From SIG701 sp045539595 (lineage in GTDB: Bacteria; Bacillota; Clostridia; Oscillospirales; CAG-272): a stretch of 64,000 nucleotides of DNA. The stretch's first letter is position 1. Each line of letters opens with the position of its first letter. A program made the position numbers and the translations under genes. The notes beneath the pieces are model-generated. The model worked only from the letters and a program-made list of their open reading frames with translations. It searched no databases and was not told where the DNA came from. Of this stretch, positions 24,669 through 32,410 are shown in pieces. The stretch spans positions 15,146-79,145 of the forward strand of contig JAZQFQ010000038.1 of the NCBI GenBank assembly GCA_045539595.1, read 5' to 3'.

Positions 24669-25319
24669 ATGAAAAACAACATCACCGAACTCGTATTTAT
24701 CCTTGACCGCAGCGGATCAATGGCAGGACTTGAAAGCGATACCATCGGCGGATTCAACGCGATGATCGAAAAGCAAAAGAAGATTGATGGCAAGTGCTTT
24801 GTGTCTACCGTGCTGTTTGATAACGCAAGCGAAGTGCTCCACGACAGAGTTGACCTTGCGGCGATTCAGCTGATGACCGACAAAAACTACACCGTGGGCG
24901 GCTGTACTGCGCTCATTGATGCAATCGGCGGCGCGATTCATCACATCGGAAACATCCACAAATACGCGCGTCCCGAGGATGTTCCAGAGCATACGGTGTT
25001 TGTGATTACCACCGACGGCATGGAGAATGCAAGCCACAGATATACCGCCGATAAAGTCAAAAATATGGTGCAGAGGCAGACCGAAAAATTCGGATGGGAA
25101 TTCTTGTTTCTCGGCGCAAACATTGATGCGGTGGAAACGGCAAACAACATCGGAATTGCCAAAGACAGGGCCGTCAACTTCCACAGCGATAAAGAAGGCA
25201 CCGCACTCAATTATTCCGTGATGAGTGAAGCGATTTGTAGTGTCAGGTGTGCGAAACCGCTTACGGCAGATTGGAAAGCGGAGATTGACCGGGACTACAA
25301 GAGCAGAAAGAAAAAGTAA
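24669..25319 (+). CDS. von Willebrand factor A domain protein
   Basis: A 216-residue single-domain vWA protein, cytoplasmic (no signal peptide). The metal-site motif is complete: D-x-S-x-S at about 13-17 (DRSGSM), a threonine in GGCTALIDA and the aspartate of TTDGMEN. It resembles TerY-type vWA proteins, which organise protein complexes. No ter genes are nearby. Its ribosome binding site is in the hairpin described at 24612-24663 and a strong terminator follows, so expression may be tightly controlled. The partner is unknown. Confidence 0.85.
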   Translation: MKNNITELVFILDRSGSMAGLESDTIGGFNAMIEKQKKIDGKCFVSTVLFDNASEVLHDRVDLAAIQLMTDKNYTVGGCTALIDAIGGAIHHIGNIHKYARPEDVPEHTVFVITTDGMENASHRYTADKVKNMVQRQTEKFGWEFLFLGANIDAVETANNIGIAKDRAVNFHSDKEGTALNYSVMSEAICSVRCAKPLTADWKAEIDRDYKSRKKK

Positions 25320-25335
25320 GAGGAAAGTAAAACAA

Positions 25336-25390
25336 AACTTCTGCAGATTTAGAGGAAACCTTAAAATCTGCAGAAGTTATTTCTTTTTTG
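25336..25390 (+). terminator. Strong terminator after the vWA gene
   Basis: A perfect 15-bp stem (AACTTCTGCAGATTT and its complement, 13-base loop) followed by ATTTCTTTTTT. Confidence 0.9.
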
Positions 25391-25435
25391 ACTTATCAAT
25401 ATACCGAACAATTACAACCATTGTTCCTCAAATCA

Positions 25436-25464
25436 TTGACATTGTGCCGATAATGTGCTATAAT
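25436..25464 (+). promoter_or_regulatory. Consensus promoter for the Fic gene
   Basis: TTGACA (25436-25441), 17 bp, TATAAT (25459-25464) with extended TGC. The spacer shares TGCCGATAATGTGCTA with the promoter at 5584-5612. Confidence 0.85.
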
Positions 25465-25518
25465 TAAACTGATATAGTATAAAAATTCCCACTCTTACAG
25501 ATAAAGAGGTGCAGATAT

Positions 25519-26403
25519 ATGGCAATGAGAACACATGAAGCAGCTGAAAAATGGGGCATCACCGCTCGCCGTGTCCGCGTTCTGTGCGTGAACGGCCAGA
25601 TCGACGGTGCGTGGCGTGAAGGCAAGATCTGGTACATCCCCGATAACGCGCCCAAGCCTGCAGACGGACGCATCCGCAGTAAAGAAACGCTGATCGTGCA
25701 GATTGAGCGAAAAAAAGCGGAGCTTGACACCCGCCGTCCGCTGACCGAAGGCGAAGTCGCCCGTCTCAATGAAGACTTTATGATCGAATACACCTACAAC
25801 TCCAACGCGATCGAGGGAAACACGCTCACTCTTCGCGAAACAGATATGGTGCTGAGGGGCTTGACCATTGATCAGAAGCCGCTGAAGGATCACATGGAAG
25901 CGGTCGGTCACAAAGATGCGTTCTACTTCATCTGCGACCTTGTCAAAGATAATGTTCCCCTCTCCGAGTCGGTCATCAAGCAGATCCATACGCTGGTGTT
26001 GGCGGATAAGCCGATGGATCGCGGTGTTTACCGCCGTGTTCCTGTCCGTATCATGGGTGCGAAGAATGAGCCTGCACAGCCTTATATGATTGAACCGAAG
26101 ATGTATGAGCTGATGCAGAAATACGCCTCGGACGAGCGCAACATCGTGGAAAAGCTCGCCGATCTGCATATTGACTTTGAATCGATCCATCCCTTCATCG
26201 ACGGCAACGGCAGAACCGGACGTCTGATCGTGAATCTGGAACTGATGAAAGCCGGTTATCCGCCGATTGATATTAAGTTTACGGATCGGATGCGGTACTA
26301 CGAGGCATTCGAGGATCATAACGAGATGGCACGGTTGTTTGGGGAATATTTGTGTAAGAGATTGGATCAGTATTTGGATGTGCTTGATAAGGGTAAAATA
26401 TGA
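25519..26403 (+). CDS. Fic-family AMP-transferase-like protein
   Basis: A 294-residue Fic protein. Residues 1-45 look like a small HTH (AAEKWGITARRVRVLCVNGQ). The catalytic Fic motif is intact from H224 (HPFIDGNGRTGR), so it can transfer AMP, or another nucleotide, to a target hydroxyl. It carries its own inhibitory motif before the Fic core, S95-x3-E99-G (SNAIEGN), typical of class II Fic proteins that are self-restrained. No separate antitoxin is needed or seen. It has a perfect promoter. The target is unknown. Confidence 0.9.
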   Translation: MAMRTHEAAEKWGITARRVRVLCVNGQIDGAWREGKIWYIPDNAPKPADGRIRSKETLIVQIERKKAELDTRRPLTEGEVARLNEDFMIEYTYNSNAIEGNTLTLRETDMVLRGLTIDQKPLKDHMEAVGHKDAFYFICDLVKDNVPLSESVIKQIHTLVLADKPMDRGVYRRVPVRIMGAKNEPAQPYMIEPKMYELMQKYASDERNIVEKLADLHIDFESIHPFIDGNGRTGRLIVNLELMKAGYPPIDIKFTDRMRYYEAFEDHNEMARLFGEYLCKRLDQYLDVLDKGKI

Positions 26404-26425
26404 CCGAAGTAAGGACAATGAGTTT

Positions 26426-26809
26426 ATGACCAAACAAACCTTCCTCAACTACTGCCTTACCACCTACAACACCACCGCAGACTATCCCTTCGACGAAGAC
26501 TTCGAAACCGCCGTCCTCCGCCATATGGACAACCGCAAATGGTACGCCATCGTGATGCGCGTGTCCCGCCGGAAGTTCGGCTTCGACAGCGATGAGGTAA
26601 TCGACGTAGTCAATCTGAAGCTACCGATTGAGATTTTCGGCTCATTCGGCGCGGCTGATGGTGTATACCCGGCATATCACATGAACAAGCTTCATTGGAT
26701 CTCGGTGCTTCTGCCGGATGCAGCTGATGATCTGATACAGTTTCTTGTGAATGTGAGCTACGAGGCAACAAAGGACAAGCGAAAACATAGAAATAACGAT
26801 CAGTCATAG
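26426..26809 (+). CDS. MmcQ/YjbR-like protein
   Basis: A 127-residue protein, probably of the MmcQ/YjbR family (DFETAVLRHMDNRKWYAIVMRV, then AYHMNKLHWISVLLP), a small CyaY-like fold of unclear role, sometimes described as DNA-binding. ATG 26426 is used because AAGGACA precedes it and upstream codons in this frame only read through the end of the Fic gene. It follows Fic by 22 bases and is likely co-transcribed. Confidence 0.75.
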   Translation: MTKQTFLNYCLTTYNTTADYPFDEDFETAVLRHMDNRKWYAIVMRVSRRKFGFDSDEVIDVVNLKLPIEIFGSFGAADGVYPAYHMNKLHWISVLLPDAADDLIQFLVNVSYEATKDKRKHRNNDQS

Positions 26810-26836
26810 TTATCAAAAACTTAACACGATTTCCGC

Positions 26837-26865
26837 TGGACTTCCGCACCTACCTGTGATATACT
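26837..26865 (+). promoter_or_regulatory. Promoter of leader-DUF6809 unit
   Basis: TGGACT, 17 bp, TATACT (26860-26865), about 30 bases before a ribosome binding site (AAAGGAGG) and small frame. Confidence 0.55.
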
Positions 26866-26895
26866 GTGTGCTACCAATCAAAGGAGGCACACACT

Positions 26896-27003
26896 ATGCG
26901 AAAATCATACACAATTTCATACCAAAAGAGCGGCTTTGCTGCGGTATTTACCGTGCGGAGCCGCTCTTGCTTTATGAAGGAGGGCAACCATGAACATACT
27001 TGA
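26896..27003 (+). CDS. Possible 35-residue leader peptide overlapping a hairpin
   Basis: ATG 26896 follows AAAGGAGG. The 35-codon frame contains a hairpin, AAGAGCGGC (26926-26934) with GCCGCTCTT (26960-26968), and ends 14 bases inside the next gene. Translation of this frame would melt the hairpin, so it could couple or attenuate expression of the DUF6809-like gene. No protein family recognised. Confidence 0.35.
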   Translation: MRKSYTISYQKSGFAAVFTVRSRSCFMKEGNHEHT

Positions 27004-27265
27004 AGATCTGTGGTTCGGCAACATCTCGCCGTGGGAGCGACCGTTCAAGAAAGACAGCGCATACGCAGAACTGTTGGCACTGGTGATCCGGCATCAGGAA
27101 GATCTCAACGGGCGGCTGAACGACGAGGAAAAGGAAATCTTCGAAAAATTCTCCGAATGCTCCACCGAGATGCACGATCTGACCGAGCGCGAGGCATTCG
27201 TGAAAGGATTCACCATTGGTGCGAGGATCATCATTGAAGTGCTGGCGTCAGAGGGAGAAGAGTGA
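26990..27265 (+). CDS. DUF6809-like small protein
   Basis: A 91-residue helical protein. The pattern near the start (NILEDLWFGNISPWERPF) and end (LTEREAFVKGFTIGARIIIEV) is one I associate with DUF6809, common in Clostridia, often in repeated accessory loci. GGAGG stands just before the ATG, inside the leader frame. No function is known. Confidence 0.8.
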   Translation: MNILEDLWFGNISPWERPFKKDSAYAELLALVIRHQEDLNGRLNDEEKEIFEKFSECSTEMHDLTEREAFVKGFTIGARIIIEVLASEGEE

Positions 27266-27438
27266 TCAAAAGTTATAAGGCATGGAGTCACGAAGATGGC
27301 TCCGTTCCTTTTGCAGAAATACATCAGCCGCCGTGTGTAGCGATCGTGCTGCATGGCGGATTTGGCACCCGAAGCAAACACAAAGACCGCACCGCGGGCG
27401 CGTGTGTGCGAAACAAAGACTACTTGAACCGTGCTTGA
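27262..27438 (+). CDS. Possible small protein coupled to DUF6809 gene
   Basis: A 58-residue frame from GTG 27262, overlapping the preceding stop. The translation (FAEIHQPPCVAIVLHGGFG) looks protein-like and I have a vague memory of similar short annotated proteins, but the codon use in the second half is basic and irregular. It may be a relic of a longer gene. Confidence 0.3.
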   Translation: MIKSYKAWSHEDGSVPFAEIHQPPCVAIVLHGGFGTRSKHKDRTAGACVRNKDYLNRA

Positions 27439-27520
27439 AGTCGCAAAGGAATAGCAACGCAAAATGGTACATCATCTTATTTTTCTCAATTTTGTTTATA
27501 TTTTCCCTCAAAACGATTGC

Positions 27521-27564
27521 TTGAAATATTAGAATAGTATGCTATAATATTATCGGAAGCTTCC
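27521..27564 (+). promoter_or_regulatory. Promoter and palindromic operator of XRE regulator
   Basis: TTGAAA (27521-27526), 16 bp, TATAAT (27543-27548), then the perfect palindrome GGAAGCTTCC at 27555-27564 around the expected transcription start. This fits autoregulation by the regulator downstream. Confidence 0.6.
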
Positions 27565-27593
27565 AAAAAACAACAAACATATTGGAGGAAACT

Positions 27594-28355
27594 ATGTTAC
27601 AGTTTAAAGATAAAATCAAGAAATTGCGAAAAGAAAAAGATATGACACAAGAACAGCTTGCCGAATATATGGGAGTATCGCCTCAAGCCGTAAGTCGTTG
27701 GGAAACAGGGATTACTTGTCCCGATATTTTCGCGTTGCCCGCTTTGGCTGAATTATTTGGCATCACCGTTGACGGCTTGCTTGGTGTGGACGAAAAAGAA
27801 AAACAAAAAGAAATCAGAAGCATCATTTCTGCGGCAGAGGAAAAAATTAATCAGGGTATAACAGATGAACCTATCGTACAACTGCGTGAGGCATTGAATA
27901 AATATCCTAACAACGAGCAACTTCTTTGCTCATTGATGTATGCGTTATATGTTGCAAGCGAAGATGAGGAACTGTGCAAAGCATATGACGGCGAGATCGT
28001 ATCCATCGCATATAGAATCGAACAGCATTCAACAGATAACGACTGTCGAAATGAAGCACGCAGTATTTTGTTCCGCCACTATTGCGATACAAACAGAAAA
28101 GCCGAGGCGCTGCAAATTGCCGACGGTATGGCGCGTATAGAAACGAGTCTTGAACGTAATATTTATTGGGCGCTTGACGGTGCTGATCGTCTCGCATACC
28201 TTAAGGAACGAATGGCAGACGATATGCATTATCTGCTTTGGGATGTAAATGCATACGCGTGTCACGCAGATATTTCCGACGAAGAAAAGGAAAAGCTCAA
28301 TTCTGTTTGTCAAAACATTAAGGATCTGATGAAAGAAACCTTAAATATTGAATAG
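27594..28355 (+). CDS. XRE-family transcriptional regulator
   Basis: A 253-residue protein with an N-terminal Cro/CI-type HTH (about 5-60, MTQEQLAEYMGVSPQAVSRW), then a long helical region with TPR-like character (about 85-250) that may sense a ligand or partner. ATG 27594 follows GGAGGA at 27583-27588. This architecture is common for stand-alone stress or element regulators in Firmicutes. A palindrome overlaps its promoter region. Terminators follow. Confidence 0.88.
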   Translation: MLQFKDKIKKLRKEKDMTQEQLAEYMGVSPQAVSRWETGITCPDIFALPALAELFGITVDGLLGVDEKEKQKEIRSIISAAEEKINQGITDEPIVQLREALNKYPNNEQLLCSLMYALYVASEDEELCKAYDGEIVSIAYRIEQHSTDNDCRNEARSILFRHYCDTNRKAEALQIADGMARIETSLERNIYWALDGADRLAYLKERMADDMHYLLWDVNAYACHADISDEEKEKLNSVCQNIKDLMKETLNIE

Positions 28356-28385
28356 CCCCTTCGGGAACTGTACAGACGCAATGTA

Positions 28386-28423
28386 AAAGTGGTCATGTAC
28401 CAAATCATAATCATGACCACTTT
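28386..28423 (+). terminator. Hairpin after XRE gene
   Basis: A perfect 12-bp stem (AAAGTGGTCATG and complement) with a 14-base loop; no clear T tract, so it may protect or terminate. Confidence 0.55.
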
Positions 28424-28431
28424 AGCTCACT

Positions 28432-28480
28432 AAACCGCCCGTGTTGCCCCACAAACGGCACACAGGCGGTTTTCATTTTA
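28432..28480 (+). terminator. Terminator between convergent genes
   Basis: AAACCGCC (28432-28439) pairs with GGCGGTTT (28465-28472), followed by TCATTTTA. It separates the XRE gene from the convergent DUF6076-like gene. Confidence 0.55.
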
Positions 28481-28552
28481 TGCAGTGATGTGTACGACGC
28501 TCCCCCACATCTCGCCGTGTGAGCGATCTTGTGCCTCGCGTGGGCGTACGAT

Positions 28553-29890
28553 TCACTCCTTGATCTTCTTCTCGTACTCCTCAATTTTCATTTTTCCCGC
28601 AAGCGCCTTATCTCGATACTCCACCGCCCAATCTGACCAGGTTCGAAATTCGGATTTGGTCATTTTCTTTTTGAGAACCCTTGCGTAGTGATTTTTATAC
28701 GCACGGTTGTAGGCAAGCCATATGGGATCACTCTTACATTTTTCCTCGTACTTCTTGTGCGCACCGATATTGCGGCAGGTCTTGCCGTCGGTGCCTTTCA
28801 CCGGGCGCTCGCAGAAATCGTAGTATCGCCCGGAGGTCAGGAGAAAATAATTGCCGCAGTGTTCACAGCGCTTGGGAATAAACCCGCTTCGCAGTCCGCG
28901 GAAAAAATCGAAATAGAGAAAAGCAGAGAGGCTGTTGAATGTATAAACGTCGCACCATACAGATTTGCGTCCTTGTTTTATGGTTTTACATTCGAGCGAC
29001 ATAACACCGGACGGCTTGATGATCTTCCGCTCCGCTGTCTTAATATATTTTTCGTAAACCTTTGCAATCTCATCGTCGGTCAGAAACTTTCCCGCGGCAT
29101 GAACATATTCATCCAGGAAATGCCCATAAGTATCCTGCAGATGCGTGAGTGTATCGAGCAGATCAATGTACGGTTCGATCAGCGCGCGCAGGTCATTGTT
29201 GAGAAGCTCTGCACCGTAATAATCCTCAAGCTCCGCGTCTCCGTTGTGCCAATACGGCTGAAAATGGCGCATATCATCCTTTTCACTCATAACCGATTCC
29301 AGCACGTGGCTATCATAAAAACCGTAGTCTCTTTCCTTGTATCGCTCATCCTCTATAAAAGAATATGGATCTGCGGGATTTTCAAATTCCTCGTAATCTT
29401 CTTCAGATTCTGCGAGAGGATCAAACATTTTTTTAACGGTATCCTCGGGAACACCGCGCCTGCGAAGCTCGGCTTTCTTCTCTTCCCGTTCTGCACGGCT
29501 TTCTTTGTCATCATATTGGTGATCAAACATCGAGGAATGCAGGCTCAACATATGAATCAGGTCCTCGTAATCAAACGCATCGGGATCTGTCACATAGCGA
29601 TACAGAGGCAGCTCAAGCAGAAGCTCCTTCACATCATTCAAACGTGCTTGCGCCATGTAAACATTCTTGTCGTAATTCTCCCACGCGCTGAAATTCACAT
29701 CAAATTTGAACAGCAGACATTGCAGCAGCGATTTTAACTCATCCCGTAAAAGTGAAAGGTCTCGTCCGGTGTAACCGAGCAGCTTACAAAGCACTTCGCA
29801 GGTTTGATAGCTGTGCTTTTCATCTATGATACAGGTGTTTTTCGAATAATATACGGTAATCTTAAACGGATTCGGCGGCAGCTTAGCCAT
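28553..29890 (-). CDS. DUF6076-like zinc-ribbon protein
   Basis: A 445-residue minus-strand protein. The C-terminal part has a cysteine set (CEHCGNYFLLTSGRYYDFCE, then a further Cys in KTCRN) typical of a zinc-binding domain I associate with DUF6076, followed by a basic helical tail. The N-terminal 300 residues are helical and acidic with no motif recognised. Such genes are frequent single cargo genes in clostridial elements. It is the only leftward gene between 9 kb and 34 kb and has its own upstream region facing the RepA-like gene. Function unknown. Confidence 0.8.
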   Translation of the reverse strand: MAKLPPNPFKITVYYSKNTCIIDEKHSYQTCEVLCKLLGYTGRDLSLLRDELKSLLQCLLFKFDVNFSAWENYDKNVYMAQARLNDVKELLLELPLYRYVTDPDAFDYEDLIHMLSLHSSMFDHQYDDKESRAEREEKKAELRRRGVPEDTVKKMFDPLAESEEDYEEFENPADPYSFIEDERYKERDYGFYDSHVLESVMSEKDDMRHFQPYWHNGDAELEDYYGAELLNNDLRALIEPYIDLLDTLTHLQDTYGHFLDEYVHAAGKFLTDDEIAKVYEKYIKTAERKIIKPSGVMSLECKTIKQGRKSVWCDVYTFNSLSAFLYFDFFRGLRSGFIPKRCEHCGNYFLLTSGRYYDFCERPVKGTDGKTCRNIGAHKKYEEKCKSDPIWLAYNRAYKNHYARVLKKKMTKSEFRTWSDWAVEYRDKALAGKMKIEEYEKKIKE

Positions 29891-30237
29891 GCAGAAATCA
29901 CTCCTCTATGCAAAAATTGTCGAAATGTTTACAATTTTTTCATTCTCAATTCGGAAATTTGGTGCGGATTAAAAATATTTTTTGCCGAAAAAACTTATCA
30001 AAATACTTGCTTCCGGCTTTGCAAAAATGCCAAAAAGCATTGATATATAAAGAAAAACAGCCTTTGTAAACAGTTTGTAAACCAGTACCCAGTAGATAAC
30101 AAAATAGATAACCGTAGAGATAGTATATATTATCTATTGTGTTTTGTCAATATGCATGGTAAAATTTTATTGTCGACAAAACAAGTCTCCGACGTCTGCG
30201 CAGAGTATAGTCGGAGTAGAAAAAACGGAGGTAACGA
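29891..30237. other. Divergent intergenic region with iteron-like repeats
   Basis: No gene. AT-rich. It holds two TTTGTAAAC repeats (30063, 30074; 11-bp spacing), two TAGATAAC repeats (30093, 30105; 12-bp spacing), an AGATA/TATCT inverted repeat (30118-30135) and a GTCGAC palindrome flanked by TTTTGTC and GACAAAA. Immediately downstream is the RepA-like gene with GGAGGT. Helical-phase repeats before a replication ATPase suggest an origin or autoregulatory site. Confidence 0.5.
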
Positions 30238-31299
30238 TTGAACGGAGAATTGAATTACGATGAAGAACTGCGTCGTCAGCAGCTTGCGTTTCTCGGACTC
30301 GCCGAACTGGAAACGATGGATGCGGACACACTGGTGAGCACGCCGCTGAAAGCAACACCGTTCCTTGTGTCAGAGCTGATACCACAGGGGATTCACATCA
30401 TCGGCGGTGCGGCGAAGATCGGTAAGTCATGGCTGATGCTTTGGTTCGGTTTACAGATTGCAAAAGGTCAGCCAATATGGAATTTTGAAACCAAACAAGG
30501 CACGGTTTTATACCTTGCTCTTGAGGACAGCTTCGAGCGAATACAGCGTCGTCTTCTTGACATCACCGAGGAGGGGTCGCCGTCGCTCAAGTTTGCGGTG
30601 GAGTGCAAATCGCTTGCGAATGGATTCTGTGATGAGATTGACAGATTCATGGAAGAGAATCCGAACACAAAGCTTGTGATCGTTGATACCTTTCAAAAAA
30701 TCCGAGAGGATATCGGCAACACAAATCTCTACGCGAACGATTACAAGGAACTTGGTGTTTTGAAATCACTTGCATCCAAACACGGGCTGGCTATCCTGCT
30801 GGTTCATCATCTCCGGAAGCAGGGGGCAAACGATCCTGTGAACACGCTCACGGGTTCTACGGGAATCTCGGGTGCGGTAGACAGCACGTTCATTTTGCAG
30901 CGGGACAAGCGCACAGAAAATGCAGCAACGCTGTTCTGCACCGGCAGAGATATCAAAACATTGGAAATCCCGTTGGTTTTCTCTGAAGCAAGTCACACAT
31001 GGCTTTTGCGGGATGCTAATCCGGAGCTTGTAAAGCTGATTGATCCGACTGTGGAAATGGTGGATCGTTATTTCACGAAAAGCGGTACGGATGATTTTTG
31101 CGGAAGTGCTACCGAGCTTGCGGAGAAGCTGAAATCACATGGCATGATCGACATCACACCTGCCGTTCTGTCAAAAAAGCTTCTCTGCGGATGTGCACAA
31201 TTCTGCTCTCTCGGGTATGCGTGCGAATTTTTCCGAACGCATGAAGGAAAGAAAATCAAGATCACTCGCATAAAAGAAAATGAAGTAAATGCAAGCTGA
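30238..31299 (+). CDS. RepA-like RecA-fold ATPase (AAA_25)
   Basis: A 353-residue protein from TTG 30238, preceded by GGAGGT. The core reads as the AAA_25/RepA helicase family: P-loop at about 57-64 (GGAAKIGKS), an acidic Walker B-like strand (LVIVDTFQKI) and the LLVHHLRK ... GSTGISGAVD signature of hexameric RepA-type helicases. The C-terminal part is a winged-helix-like region (ATELAEKLKSHGMIDITPAVLSK broken across helices). Family members drive replication of plasmid-like elements, suggesting the island can replicate after excision. That is inference. Confidence 0.85.
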   Translation: MNGELNYDEELRRQQLAFLGLAELETMDADTLVSTPLKATPFLVSELIPQGIHIIGGAAKIGKSWLMLWFGLQIAKGQPIWNFETKQGTVLYLALEDSFERIQRRLLDITEEGSPSLKFAVECKSLANGFCDEIDRFMEENPNTKLVIVDTFQKIREDIGNTNLYANDYKELGVLKSLASKHGLAILLVHHLRKQGANDPVNTLTGSTGISGAVDSTFILQRDKRTENAATLFCTGRDIKTLEIPLVFSEASHTWLLRDANPELVKLIDPTVEMVDRYFTKSGTDDFCGSATELAEKLKSHGMIDITPAVLSKKLLCGCAQFCSLGYACEFFRTHEGKKIKITRIKENEVNAS

Positions 31300-31310
31300 C
31301 AAATGGATGC

Positions 31311-31369
31311 GTCGGTGCGTCGGCAGAGTCGGTGATGCTGCTCGTTTCCAAACTTTCCGACACACCGAC
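31311..31369. repeat. Inverted repeat downstream of RepA-like gene
   Basis: GTCGGTGCGTCGG (31311-31323) and CCGACACACCGAC (31357-31369) pair at 12 of 13 positions around a 33-base loop. It could be a nick-site or origin hairpin, a terminator without T tract, or a protein-binding site. Confidence 0.5.
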
Positions 31370-31430
31370 ACGGATGGGAAAGCTTCGCCTTTGACAGTCA
31401 TACCCCCTATTTTGATAGAGAGGACAACAA

Positions 31431-31517
31431 AACCGCACCGAGAAGGTGACGATCCGACTCACGCCTGACAAGCACTCCGTTTTTGTGCGCACTTTAAGGC
31501 GTTGTGTGAGCAAGTGA
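31431..31517 (+). pseudogene. Fragment of a mobilisation/ribbon-helix-helix gene
   Basis: The frame encodes NRTEKVTIRLTPDKHSVF and then runs out at TGA 31515. The motif R-x-K-x-V-x-I-R-L-T-P is how MobC-like relaxosome proteins and other ribbon-helix-helix proteins begin. An AGAGAGGA site stands at 31416-31423, but no start codon follows, and the rest of the gene is missing. Probably a broken mobilisation gene. Confidence 0.4.
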
Positions 31518-31983
31518 CAGGTGGGGGGTATATAACCCCTACCCGATAAGGTTCACCCCAAAACTACGGCAATGTCGCCAAGAAAACGCACTCAAAACGC
31601 GCGATGTACGCCTCAGATGTGTTGTGGGCAGCGGATGACACGAATTAGGAGAAATCAGATATTATCGTCAACCGAGGATAAAAACGGAAACAGCACAGGG
31701 TCGATAATGAAGCAGGTGAAAGGCGTGGGGTTGCTGCTGCTCCCCACACCACAAAACATCGGACGGCAATGCCGACCGTTTGGGGAAATTCGCCCACTTT
31801 CCTCTCTTTTTCAAAAAGGGGTTGCTGAGTGGGAGATCTGCGTTTTACGGGGTTGCAAACCAATTTCTGCTTGTATATACAAGGCTTTTCATAGGGGTTG
31901 CGACAAAATTATGATAATTTCGAACAACAATCGGGGTCAAACCCAAAATATCGATTTTGACCTCAAAATGAAAGGAGAAAATT

Positions 31984-32391
31984 ATGCCATTACCAAAGGA
32001 TAAAGAAAAATTTGCTCTGTGGGTAAGACCAACCACTATGCAAGGAGTAAGAGAAAACTATCGCGAGGATAACTGCAGAAGCCAGTCCGAATTTATTGAA
32101 AATGCTATTCTTTTTTACCTCGGATACCTCACAGCGGACAAGCCGAAATCCTTTTTGCCGTCGATGTTTTTATCAACCATGAAAGGAATCGTAGCCGAAA
32201 GTGACAACCGAACAAGCGGACTTTTATTCAAAATTGCGGTCGAGCTTGCCATTTTGCAAAACCTTATTGCCGCCACAAATGAGGTGGACGAGCTGACGAT
32301 GACCAAGCTTCGAGGTGAATGTATCAAGGAAGTAAAGAGGATACACGGCATTTTTACAATGGAAAAAGCGATGGATTGGCAGTCAGAGTAA
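31984..32391 (+). CDS. Ribbon-helix-helix-like accessory protein
   Basis: A 135-residue protein with GAAAGGAG before its ATG. The N-terminus (KFALWVRPTTMQGVRENYRE, then SQSEFIENAILFYLGYL) has the strand-helix-helix look of Arc/MetJ DNA-binding proteins, followed by helices. From memory, related proteins lie next to RepA-like and integrase genes in clostridial elements, as here. It probably binds element DNA as a regulator or accessory factor. Function inferred. Confidence 0.7.
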   Translation: MPLPKDKEKFALWVRPTTMQGVRENYREDNCRSQSEFIENAILFYLGYLTADKPKSFLPSMFLSTMKGIVAESDNRTSGLLFKIAVELAILQNLIAATNEVDELTMTKLRGECIKEVKRIHGIFTMEKAMDWQSE

Positions 32392-32410
32392 GAGAAAAAA
32401 TAGATTTGAG

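Larger units (their letters stand above)
31300..31983. other. Gene-poor spacer between RepA-like and RHH-like genes
   Basis: 684 bp. It contains an inverted repeat (31311-31369) and a broken mobilisation-type reading frame (31431-31517), both listed separately. From 31518 to 31980 I see no convincing gene; the 143-residue frame starting at 31572 has arginine- and cysteine-rich nonsense-like composition and no ribosome binding site. A G-rich/C-rich stretch of imperfect hairpins lies at about 31720-31860. Confidence 0.5.

Noticed and set aside
24235..25319. Arsenic or tellurite resistance locus
   Set aside because: The ArsC/Spx-like and vWA genes suggest it by name only; no arsB/acr3, arsR, terB-E or related genes are nearby.
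31572..32003. A 143-codon plus-strand frame
   Set aside because: No ribosome binding site, composition unlike protein, overlaps the next real gene; probably chance.
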